Shown here: positions 1 through 11,400 of the stretch, piece by piece
Numbering within the stretch: the first letter of the stretch is position 1
Layout of the letters: each line of letters begins with the position of its first letter
DNA from: Lanius collurio
Taxonomy: Eukaryota > Chordata > Aves > Passeriformes > Laniidae
NCBI GenBank assembly: GCA_020086605.1
Contig: JACBWW010000028.1
Span: 7,383,971-7,447,970, forward strand
Reading direction: 5' to 3'
Length of the DNA: 64,000 bases
The notes under the pieces: model-generated
Told to the model about the DNA's origin: nothing
What the model saw: only the letters and a program-made list of their open reading frames with translations
Databases searched by the model: none
Position numbers and translations under genes: made by a program

Positions 1-1939
1 GATATCCATATCTCAGAAAAGAAGCAATTTTGCTGGAGCCTGAAATTGCAAAGATTTTAATTTTTACCCATTAGACAATAATGTTATAATTTATCCTGTC
101 ATTCCAAATCTGCTTTAAAAGGTGCAATCTTCACATGTAGCCTTTCTCGTTCTGTCAAAATTACCAGTGTGAAAGTAGAAGGAAAAGTGTTGCCACGGTG
201 ACAATAATCTGACATCTTACTGTACAGTGGTCTGGATAAGTGACTCAGCCTGAGTGAGCAACACGAATAATGGAATATCTTGCCATGTTTGCTCACATGC
301 AGTGCTTATCCAGCTCCAACACATAAACAACTATTTTACAACAAGATGTCAAACTACAGTTACAATGACATTCTGCTTTCTAAAGAGCTTCCTTACCAAG
401 AGTGTAACAGAAGGGGAGTAACATTCGAGTCACAACTCTCCCAGTGATATGTAATTGAAGCAGTCCATACACACTCGAGCCCTCATTCTGGTCATAGTTG
501 TAACTTGTATTCTGCCAAGCATCTCATCTGACATCAGGTTTCCCAATATCTCAGTCCTCCTTCTCTAGCCTGAATGATGTCAGGTGCTGCCAAACAACCC
601 TTGAAGATGTACAAGCAGACATGGCAGTGAAGAGATTCCCTCTGTGACAGAAGGAAACCTTGCAAAGGACACTGTGGTTCCAGGCAAGCAGAAACCAGCA
701 GAGATATGGCTAAACTCACTGGCACCTGGTAGAAGTTGCAAAACCAGGACAATCCAACCGGTATCCATCAGAAAAGACCTGCTTGAGGACAACAAAGAAA
801 GGGAACCACTGCATGGGGACTTTACCACTACTGCAGTATGTCTGACAATTTGCTTACCAACCTTGTCTTATGGTTTCACCCTGGGTGATAAATGTGAAGT
901 TCAAGGTGCAGACACATCCATCACTGGTGGTGCCCCAAACTCTCAGTGGGGGACCACTGGAAATATGGCTGATAATCAGCCTCTACTCTCTCTTCCTGCC
1001 TCCCACAGAAGGAGAAGAAGGAAAACAGCGTAGAACAAGGATAACTAATTTGATAGTACAGCTTTAGGCCCTGATGCATTCTGTCTGTCTAAGTGCTTAA
1101 TGAAGCCACTAAATCATCCTAGTTTTCCTCTGGAGTCAATATAGGAAAACAATGGGCAGAATTACCTGCTATATTAAAGGCATACCCAAGGGCAACAAGA
1201 CACCTATTTTCAGTATCTTGGGCAAGAAGAAACTGATTGGGCCAAAACGCCTTACTACTCACTTCAAGAAAGTAATATACTCTATTCAGTTTATTAATCA
1301 GTGATCTACACAATCATGAATTTAATATTTTTCAGGGTTTCTTCAACTCAGAAATAGCTAAAAAGGACATGAAACAGTTTAATAGTATTATGAGTATTCT
1401 ATCTACATCTATGGGATGGAAATAGTTTAAGGTTACTGGAAAGATAAAGGAATATTTTGTGCATTTGCGGGTACACTTCAATTAAATGTGCCTCTATCAA
1501 ATTGTGTTTCTTACTATGAAAACCTTGAATTTTATATATGTATTTCCAATTAGATTTTGTCTAATATGTGTTCTCCTATTTCAATAAACTAAATTTCCAC
1601 TTCAATAATTATAATTTTAGAAGTAGGGCGTTTGACCATAATCTTAATAGTAAATTCATTAAGATATATGCATTAAGCAGAATAAGTGAGCAGTCTTTTG
1701 GAATCACGTGTGTTTGTTATGTGTAATACAAATACAGATTAGAATAGCTGAGAACACAACAGAACATTCAATGCAAAGTATGTTCTGACAGTATGATTTC
1801 TGCGCAAATAAATTTTTGGGGGAAAACACTGGGTAAGCAGAATTACATTAGAAAGTCATTTCAAGATCAAGAAAAAAAGCTTAATAAAACTATGCATGCC
1901 ACAACAGATACAGTCACCTGCCTCGGGAACAATTCATAC
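1..1939. other. Unique AT-rich sequence, no gene seen
   Basis: No repeat family, RNA gene or convincing exon was recognised on either strand. Overlapping open frames around 640-1070 are short, run in different frames and have no domain or codon signature, so I treat them as chance. Confidence 0.6.
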
Positions 1940-1988
1940 AAAAAAAAAAAAAAAACAAAACAAAAAAAAAAAAAAAAAAAAAAAAAAA
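1940..1988. repeat. Poly-A tract
   Basis: This is an almost uninterrupted run of A of about 49 bases, broken only by C at 1956 and 1961. It creates artificial lysine-rich (plus) and phenylalanine-rich (minus) open frames. No retroposed sequence with a target duplication was seen next to it, so it is annotated as simple repeat rather than as the tail of an insertion. Confidence 0.95.
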
Positions 1989-4742
1989 CCACCCTTCTCA
2001 CAGATACTTTCTGGGAACTGCGATTGGCAGTATTCTTGTGTAAAGTTAGTGTAACCTTGGAAATGTCTCTGGTTTTTAATTATTATAAAGAGCAATAGCA
2101 AAAAGAAAAAAGGACAAAGAAGTGTAAGCACATATTTCTTTAAGAAAGGTGTCCTTGATCTTTTTACTTCAGCTGAATTTCATATGAACTTCCTTCCAGA
2201 TTTTCTTTGCACTTGACAAAGTGGAAAATTATCCTTTTTGACCTCCATTGTAGGTACTTTTAAAGGAGATAAAAGAGTTTTGACAATATGGCTGCTCATT
2301 CTCCCAAACAAATTGTACCACTTCCTTCCACTGGCCCTGCTACACCCCTGTGAGGAGGTGCAGGGGTTAGGCTCATGCAACATTGCCATCTGGTGATGAA
2401 GTGCTTTCATTACTCTGTGAGCATGTTAGACAGTGGTTTACAAAAAGAAAACTGGACAAGATGGCTGCTTTTCTCACCCATGACTGACCGCCTTTGAGTC
2501 TCAGAAGGCAAGAGAAGGGCTGACAGAAAAATGGGCAATGTCCCTTTAAAAAGGTAGTTTCTTGTGTATAGTTCTTATCCTGTACTACAAAAAATTGCTC
2601 TGTGATCTCACACTGTGAGAAGCCCCAGCTGCATCTGTTGCACTGTGCATCCAAGTAAACCGTGGAAAAAGTTCTGCTGGTTTTAAACTAACAAACACAA
2701 TTTGCGTTAGTGTTTTAGTGACATAGGGAAGAATGGAAAAGAGAAAGCACTGTCTTAAGAATTCCAGTTAAAAAAAAAATAATTAATTGATGTTATTGCA
2801 CTAGAATGATTGCTAGAGACCTGAAAGGAAAGAAATTGTTTGCTTTTTGGGGTTATTTTAATCCCAAAAGAATCCATGTCGGTAAAGTTCATAACATGGT
2901 ATTATTAGGCCACTGTACAGAAAAATAAAAACATGACATTAACTTTTTTGCCTCTACATAAGCAACTAGAAATAAGGGTCAATGATCTACATCAACAGCT
3001 TGTCAAGCCTGTAGCATCACTTGTTACATCCACGGAACAGTACACAAAAGTGATAACAAGTAGGCAGATGTATGCATACAATAGAAAACTCCTTTTAATA
3101 ATAAGTGACAAAAATAAGTACAGTAATGCAAAAAAGCATTTGACTTTTAATTTCTGAGGTAAGATTAGGCTTTAGGTTCATGTCTGCTGTGTCCCAGTAA
3201 TACTGCAGCAGTTCCAGCTAATTTTGATGGCAAGCTAGAACTCATAAATAATCAAGCTCATGCAAATGCAAATGAAAATCTTCTGAAGAAAAAATATTTC
3301 TACCATTTATATGTTTTTTTCCTCTACAGACAACCAGCTAGGATACCAGCAGGGACCTGTCATCATCATTCTACACACTGAAAAGGGCATGGGTGAGTGC
3401 AGTGAAGGAGAGAGAAACGATTGGGGTAAGAGTGAGCTTAGAACAGAGATTCTCTGGTTACTTCCAGCTGATCACAGCTGTGGAATATAGGAAAGAAAGA
3501 ATTATTTTTTAACAAATTCTAGCTAAGGAACAAGAGTCATGCCTGGAGAAATGAACCAGTTGAAGTTACAGAACCTTCTAATGATGGAAATGGAGAGTTT
3601 CTTTTATGGTGTGGTACAAATATCTATTTACACCATCCCGTGTAAAAAAATTCTCCCTGGTGTACTTGTAAAGAGTATCTTAATTCACTTTTATTTAAAA
3701 TCATATGAAAATGTATATACTGAAAAGAAAGTGGAGAACTTGCTGTTCACCCTCATGATGTAAAGACATCACAAGTAGACCTTCCTTAGAAGCTTGATAC
3801 CTTCTCTCAGAGCCCTGAGGAATTTAAGTTAAGCTACTGCAGGAACAAAAGATGCTCTTGTTGCATTGTCATTTTACTGGTTTTAGAATTACAACAGCAT
3901 ATTACAAAAGTAATTCAAAAGGATAAATTAGAATCCAGAACTGACACTGAGACCAAGTGCACTGCTGCTAAATATCAGGTTAGCCTGGGCCACAGAATAC
4001 TACAGGCAGCCTATGCAGGAATAATATTGTGAAAGGGAAGTTCCTCAAAAGATTTCTAGTTTCCATTCTGTGGGATGAAATATGGGCCATATTAAGGTAA
4101 CACAGCAGCTTTTTTGGGAGCTGTAGGGCAACTTTGGGTACCACCAAACCTAAATGTAAAGCATCTGTCTGCTGCTCCTTTGCCTTTGACAGCTATGGCA
4201 ATAATAGGATGGGTTTTTTCCTCATTTTATGGCACAGGAGAAAGTGAGAAGACTCATGTTTGCTCTTTTCACTGCAACTGTAGATCTTTGCTGATCTGGC
4301 TGCATTTTGACCCTTTATCTACAGCAGCTTTTGTGTATGTCCAGGCACTGCTGTTTTTCCTGAAAACAGAGTCACTAACAGAAGCTTATGGAAAGTTATG
4401 TTAGTAAATTAACTTCAGATTTAGACATTTCTGCTTTTTGATGAGCAGATCTAAAGAGGGGAAATAAATACCTTGGATATAATTATTGATTCATTTGTAT
4501 ATACAATTATTCCATTTGTTCAGGCATGTTCTGAATCAGTAATTTGTGGACTTAGTCAAAAAGCTGGAAATAGGAAGAGCAAACTTTATTGTTTGTGATA
4601 TTTGGAAGCAGTGTTACAGAGACACAGGCACATGCCAGGCACAATACTTCTGTTTTTTTCTTCTCAGCTTTGTAATCCCAGCTTAAAACCAAGAAAGGAA
4701 GGCGAACAACAATGGAAAAAATCCCAAGATGTGTGCTGCATG
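1989..4742. other. Unique sequence with one exon-like segment
   Basis: No repeat or known gene was recognised. At 3330-3392 there is a 63-base segment bounded by a strong acceptor (T-rich tract ending ctacag) and a consensus donor (GTGAGT), open in only one frame; it is described as a finding. The rest shows nothing identifiable. Confidence 0.5.
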
Positions 4743-4953
4743 AAAAAAATAAAAAAAAAATTAAAAAAAAAAAAATAGACATGGGTATTCTTGGGTCTGG
4801 GGGTTTTTTGGTTTTATTTGGTTTTAGGGGGGTTTGTTGTGTTTTGGTTTTTTTATCTGTTTGGGGTTTTTTTTGGTTTTTGGTTTTTGGGGGTTTTTTG
4901 GTTGTTGTTTTGGGGGGGTTTTGTTTTTGTTTTTTGTTTTGTTTTTTTTTTTA
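4743..4953. repeat. A-rich run followed by G/T-rich low-complexity block
   Basis: Positions 4743-4776 are nearly pure A. From 4781 to 4953 the plus strand consists almost only of G and T. It holds G runs at 4793-4795, 4799-4803, 4827-4832, 4863-4866, 4889-4893 and 4912-4918, separated by T-rich spacers of 5 to 30 bases, and ends in a T tract. The overlapping open frames rich in F, G, V and W are products of this composition. The G runs could in principle form a long-loop G-quadruplex on the plus strand; that is inference. Confidence 0.9.
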
Positions 4954-6728
4954 ATATGATAGCATTAAGATTCTCAGGGAATTCTCTGAGTAAAGATTTC
5001 CTTTAAAAGTCAACACATCTCAGGTACAGATCCCAGAGGAAGTGACATTTCATCTCATGTTCAAGGTCACTAAAATCCTCTCAAAATAAATTATGAATGG
5101 GAGAGAGACTGATCATGTCAAATAGCAAAGTGTAGAGCAACACTAAACAAAAGTCTTAGCTGCCTGAACATGTATGCTTTTTACTCTCTTAAGGTAACAC
5201 AAAGGCTTTGCACAGGGGACCAGTGGGGCTCTGTAAGTGCCAGTGCTCCTTGTGCTAGTAGAGGCCTTCCCGAAAGGAATGAAGACATGTCTATTATGTC
5301 AATGTTACCCTTTAATTCTTAATCATATATTTAATTTCCATAATTCCTAGATCCATGAAACATAATGGAAGGTGCTATGCACTGTCCTGCCACTCTCAGA
5401 CAGGATAATGTCAGAAGAACAGCAACACAACCATTTAAATGATGCTGGAACTAGCTCTCTATTTCTTAATTCCTTTCATGACTTTACAGCCTATTGATAC
5501 TTTGTTTGAGCATTTTGACATAGCTTTAGAAAAAGAGGAGACCATTTAAAAACATATGTTCAAGTAGATAAGAATGCAAAAACAAGCCTTTAAAAATGGC
5601 AGATCCACCTCACCGGGTACAAGATTCAGCTTCAAATGACACTGTAAGAAGTGCAAGCAAGCATTTAAAAGGAATCTAATTGAGAAAACTGACTGGCACT
5701 TGGTCTCATTGCTGGTCTTTTGGTGTAGGGAGAAATCAATCTAGCACAGAAGACTTGACAGGTGTATAACATAAAGGGCAAACTGCAAACTGGTGACTAG
5801 GTCCAGACTAAATTCTACATCACGCATTCAGAGAGGGCTCTGCCAGCATTAAATCAGAGAAACAGTCAAATACAGGGAGCTTTTGAGCCCACAGAGTAGT
5901 TGACTTCAGCAGACCCCCACAGACAGTAATTTGCCCTGTGTTTCACCTTCAAAAAGAGAAGCAAGGTGTTGCTTTTAACGTAGTGCAAAAATAAGTATAT
6001 TCTGCTCCAATGCACAGAATTTTTCATGGGAAAAATGTGAGAGAACAGTGAATTTTATTCCTCCAAGATTTATTTTCAACAAGCAGAGGCATTCGTGTGT
6101 ACAGAGTATGGAGCTTTCTCAATTCCTTTCCATTCACTATTTATCTGTGTGCATTTGAAAATCCAAGTGATTATCTACCAAAAAGGAAATAAAAAGGCAT
6201 AGTCACATACGTGCATACATCATAAATGCAAAAGCAACATAAAAATAAAGATGAATGGGTTCATATCAAATATCTGTAAGACAGTCAGTCATAGGAGATG
6301 GGGTGGCAACACAGACACTTAAAAGAAACAAATACACAGGATGATGAAAAAACAGGGGCTTTTAAAGACAGAATTTTAAATTACTTAGAAATTTTAACTT
6401 ATGAGAAAGACACCTACTATGTAGTTCTTCTACTGTGTCTCATACCACCTACTTAGAATAGAGCTTTAGAAAGCTTCCCAGTATCTGGACAGAAATATCA
6501 TCTCTACATGACCATAAGGAAGGCACATTGGTACAGAACATCACAGCTTCTACAAAACCTTGACTAGTTGCCACCCACATCCATAGAAATTTATTATTGC
6601 TAACCTAACAATATACCTGTGCCAAGCTGGTACAACCAAGATAGGGCCCCTACTAGTAGTGCCAATGAAAACTTATGCAAAACACACATGATGAGATTCA
6701 TTAGAGACGTAGGAAAAAAGCTCATGCA
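4954..6728. other. Unique AT-rich sequence, nothing recognised
   Basis: No exon, RNA gene or repeat family was recognised on either strand in this stretch, which runs up to the target duplication of the ERVK LTR. Confidence 0.6.
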
Positions 6729-6734
6729 GCAAGT

Positions 6735-6976
6735 TGTGGAGGTGCGTCCCTGTCCCTGCTCCCATGTCATGTGTGCCCCATACCTGTTCTAATTGGGTGG
6801 TTTGGGTGCCTTGGGGCTGAGGGGGGAGGAGGGTCCGAGAGTCTGCTTGGGAACTCCAGCCATGCAGCTGGAGGAATAAAATCATCTCTGAACATCTGCA
6901 AAAATACCGCTTCATCCTTCCTTCCAAGTCCATCGCTGTCTTATATATTGTTGTAAGGATTCCCTGCACTACAACA
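6735..6976 (+). mobile_element. Solo LTR, ERVK-type endogenous retrovirus
   Basis: A 242-base element begins TGTGGAGGTG and ends CTACAACA, so it has the TG...CA termini of a retroviral LTR. It is flanked by a perfect 6-base duplication, GCAAGT at 6729-6734 and 6977-6982; six bases is the duplication length typical of beta-like (ERVK) avian elements. A polyadenylation signal AATAAA lies at 6875-6880. A second, longer copy at 38404-38692 confirms the family and shows that this copy lacks some bases near its 5' end and middle. There is no internal viral sequence, so it is a solo LTR left by LTR-LTR recombination. Frames across it are not genes. Confidence 0.88.
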
Positions 6977-6982
6977 GCAAGT

Positions 6983-7728
6983 CAGCTAAAACTGGGGTAA
7001 AAAAGGCTCAGCAGTATTTCATTACAGAGTTTTTGACCTGAAAAACAAAAAATTCCATCATTTTTTGTCCTTACATAGCTACAAGCAGATGATGCAAAGC
7101 ACTGCTGAGAAGTTAGCAACTCTTCTTGTCCCACAGACTAAAGCTGAAATTTCTAGGCCTCATGCTCTCATGTATAATGTGCTTAACACTAACACCTACA
7201 GGTCCAAGTGAGATCTTCATTGTACCAACACTCTAAAAATGTAGCAAACAGATACTTTCTTAAAAGCTTCTACCACCAATTAACAGAAAACAAGAAAACA
7301 AAAAATCAAGTCTTCTTTATAATCAGCAATTGACTAGCTATTGATACCTCAAGAAGACTCGCCATTGAATTTCGTTCTGCGTTAGCATCCCCAGTCACTT
7401 TGGGTCATCTTTGTTTAAAGATGACATTCAGTCTTTGAATTGTGGGAGTAAGAATCTAATATAGTATTAAGGAAATAATTTCAATGCTTAGTTCTAATGC
7501 ATTAAATGTGTGTTCTTCATTTCTGGATATAGCTTTATTGCCAGACATTTTTTGTGCTTTTGTTTCCTTTGGCTATCCATACAGCACTAGCTTTACTTCT
7601 CAAGGACTGGTTTATCGGTGCAATTCATGTGGTAGTCTGAAGGTTACCCCACATAGTGTCCTGTGGCACAGACAGATGTCAGTTAGCAGCACTTACACCG
7701 GCCAATGGCACAGTACGATTCAGCAAGT
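6983..7728. other. Unique sequence between two LTRs
   Basis: No gene or repeat was recognised. An open frame near 7484-7789 runs into the following LTR and has no family resemblance. Confidence 0.55.
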
Positions 7729-7733
7729 AGGAG

Positions 7734-8428
7734 TGTCGTGGTTTGACACAGCTAAGCGCCAAGCACATGAAAATTGGTTATTTTCATAAGGGGAAAAATA
7801 AGAAAATATTAAGGAAAACTAGGTAGCTGTGAGGCAAAACAGGTTCGAACACCGCATGCCAGAAGTATTTTTAAGCTCCGCGTGAGGAACGCGGCACCGT
7901 CCCTTTCTCTGTCACCATTATGGCTCACTCTCTCTCTGACTCTGAAGCCTCTATGGTGAAGAATGTTCTTGTTCAGGATTTATGGTGAAGAAAGCCTTGC
8001 TGTTTTTGTGCTGCTGGCTGCATGGTGTTTTCTTCAGTTCAGCCCGAAGTGTGCTGGCTGCAGAAAGGAGACTCCTGACACCTCCCGCCAGCTCCATGTG
8101 GAGAACGGGGGGGATGCACCAGTCCCAAGAATTCACTCTGGAAAGATTTTAGCTGTGTGCCAGTCCATGGCTGTGTTTAGCTGCCTGGGCTCTGGGATGG
8201 TTCCTCCCCCAGCAACCCAGGCTCTGTGCTGCAGCATCAGGGAGAGGGGAAGGGGCCAGGGCCTCGGCCCAGCCCGGCAGGGCCTGGAGGCTCCAAGGCC
8301 GCCCCACCTCCCTCAGGCGGGCTGGAACAAGAGGAACTCCTGCCTTTCCATGAGGTTTAAATGTGTAAATTGTGAGAAGCATTATTGGTCCAAAAATCTG
8401 TCTGTCAACTCAGATTCAACCCACTACA
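7734..8428. mobile_element. Probable solo LTR, ERVL-like
   Basis: A 695-base segment begins TGTCGTGGTTTGACAC, a terminus typical of avian ERVL-group LTRs, and ends CCACTACA. The flanking pentamers AGGAG (7729-7733) and ATGAG (8429-8433) match at four of five bases, as expected for an old 5-base target duplication. Composition is clearly more GC-rich than the neighbours, especially 8200-8330. Both termini resemble each other in reverse complement and no clear AATAAA settles direction, so strand is left open. The frames across it (for example 7963-8442) are LTR shadows. The family call rests on remembered terminal motifs, not on an alignment. Confidence 0.65.
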
Positions 8429-8433
8429 ATGAG

Positions 8434-11400
8434 TTAGCTTGAGTACAAAAGCAATGCAGCCACAGTCATACATTCTGTTAAACTGTCCATGGAGGTGTAT
8501 CAACACTCCCCTGAGTTCTGGGCGTGGCTCAGGCATCACCAGCTTCAGCAGAGGCATGCATGTGGAAAGAGGATCTGTGCCTGTCACAGTGTGTGAGATG
8601 GCCATACCATTTAAGAGACTCCCTTCCTTTAACAAGGTGACAACAGCTGTTCTTCATACTGCAGAAGAACCCAAATCCTTGGTACAAAAAATTTAATGCA
8701 CCATGATTTCATGTTGATTTCAGAACTCACCCAAACACATACACCAAGCAAGGTCATATCTGCATGTTTAATTCTGTAGCGTAGGAAGGGGGTGGCAGGA
8801 GAGACATTTTGAAGCGTTTTTATTCTCTTGAATCTCAAGCATACCACTTTGCTATTAGTTACAGTAAAAATTGCTTTTTGTTTTGACATCTGCTAAATGG
8901 AGAAGTCAGATATCTTACCATTCAGTCTCCCATTTAGGGATGTATTACAGAAACACTAACCAGCACCTAGTCCAAAAGATCAGAAGACTTGGTAAATTGT
9001 GAGATGCTTTTTAATCAAATAGGCTTTCACAAAGGAGTGAGCAGGAATCAGACAATGCGAAAAGCATTTCAAACATCTTCTGATAGAAAAATTTGCAGAT
9101 CAATGACAGTGGACAAAAGCTGAACTTAAAAAGACTTTTGATCATATCCCTAACCGTTTCTATTAGGAATGAACTTGATATAATAGATTTAAATTTAGAC
9201 AGCCTGAAGAACAGAAGCATATAAATTTGAGGGTTCCATTTCACTCATTAAGATGGTAAAAGATGATTTGCAAAATTTAAAAAACTATTTGGATTTTATA
9301 ATCTGGGGAAGTCAAAACCTGCACTTTTTAGGTTTGATTAAGATGAGCTTGAGAGGTCCAAAAGAGGCAAAGGAGTGCAAAGGCAAGGACACCTCTATGC
9401 TACCATCCTTCTGTTCACCAAATTCTAACAGTTCAGTAGGCCAAAGCCACCACCTCCACCAGTCTCTCTTACTAGAACCACCTTTCATAAGTCACTTGCC
9501 AGGAGCAATGCTGTCACACAAGAACAGTGTATTACCACCTGCACTTTGAGGGTAGGCAGCCAGTTCAGGCAGATGCTGTACCTTGCACTGGGCATCAGTG
9601 CTATCCCAGGCCCCTGCCAGTAAGAAACCAGTCTTGTCAGGTACAGCTGAATGCTAGCAGAGGCAGGACTATCATTGGTTTATTCCATTTTCCTCATTTG
9701 TTCGCTTAATCATGCTTCTTCTGAAGCCTTGTTTCTGCTGGATCAGGACTAATTTAGGTTCCACTTCAGGGAGTTTTCCAGGCTACTCAGTAATTCTTGG
9801 AGTAAGAAGGTTTGTCCCTAGCCCTAGGTTCAGATGTTTGTACATCTTTGGCCCCAGAAACACAGTATACTAATTCTGCGAGTCTGATGGTAACTACCTT
9901 ATGTTAAAGACCTAATCACAGAATTCATGTCTTAGTCAAGAACCTCAATTTTCAATTTTATTCTAATTTTTTTTAAGAATATGTACACGGTCCTCAGAGA
10001 GGTGTGGGGGGAAAAAAAAAATAAAATCATGATTCCAGAAATCCCAAATACAAAAAGAGGAAGAACATCAGACAACCACTAAAACCATTCAAGACTAAAA
10101 CTGGGAGCAGTTTTAACTAATTCAGACTGACATAATGATTCCCAAGTTTGAAAGCCTATGTCATAGGTTTTGAAATTATTATAAGCATATATATAAATAT
10201 AAGCATATCTGTTTATAGTCTGTAAGACAACATATATTTAAAATATTATGTTTATTTGTGTTGAAATAGTCTTTTGAATCTAAGTAATCTAAGTATAAAA
10301 TGGAAGACCAGGAGGCCCTTGCCTCCAGGGTATGGACAGTGCTGGAGTATATCATGAGGCAGGGGTGAAATTCTGAAATGAAAGGAGAAAGAAACAGAGA
10401 AAGACAATTAATCTTTTCTTTTAAACATTGTAAACTGGGACAAAGCAGTGAAATTATCCTCTCAGAAGCCAAGAGGGAAAAAAATTCCTTGATTGTGAAA
10501 CATGGACCATTGTCTAGCTACTTCAACAACTATTCATGGGTAAGGCTACATAAAGCTGCAGAGTAAATTTGGAATGGAAATATATGCACTGATAGCTGCA
10601 TGGGACACAGAGAATTTGGTTATTCATAAAGTTTGCTCTCTCCTATTTGTCATGAGCAAGGCTTGATAAAATGCTTTTCTGAAGAGACACTTTGCAGGGG
10701 AATTTATGACAGTTCCCATTTGAGTTTTCTTTAAACCCTTCAGAGAAACAGCAGTCAAAAAAATCATAATGCAATAAAAGAGCTTATTCGTAAAATCATG
10801 AAACCTTCTTCTAAAGTCAGCTGCCTGCTTTTTCTTGTAACCTATTTTTGTAGCTTTTTCTTTGCAATATCTATATGCCTGCCTTGTGCTAGGCTGAACC
10901 TGTAAAAGGAAAAAAAAAATAAATTAGTAGAGATGAAAAGAAGAAGAAGATTTAGGAGAAGCTTACTGTGGGATATTTCCAGGAATGGGAGAAAAGAAAC
11001 TGGAGTTCTAGCATATTAGCTTAGTTAAATTATTTAAGCATGAAAGTATTAAAAGCAACAAAAGGATCAATAAAGTCAAAATATGAGATGGTGCTTTGTG
11101 AAGGACTGATCTCGTCCTTTTTTCTCAATCACACACTTTTGTGTCAGTCATACAGCAGAAGAAAAACAGTTGTTACCTGCCGTGCTATATAGAGAATTTC
11201 TAGAGCTATTAGAATACTACAATGAACTGGAATTTTTGGACTATGAAGAAAAATATTGCTATCATTGATTTGTTTTCCTCAAGGCAAAGTTTCTGAGGAA
11301 ACCAATTGTAATACTATCCCCCTTTTCTTTTTTTGCATCTTCTCTTAGACCTTCAATAATCACAAGTCTATGTGCAAGCAACAAACTCCCATGGGTGTAC

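Noticed and set aside
4712..5006. Phe/Gly/Val-rich frames resembling a membrane protein
   Set aside because: They are produced by the G/T-only low-complexity block.
8100..8330. CpG island or promoter at the GC-rich patch
   Set aside because: The GC content is explained by the LTR-like element that spans it, and no start-site features were seen.
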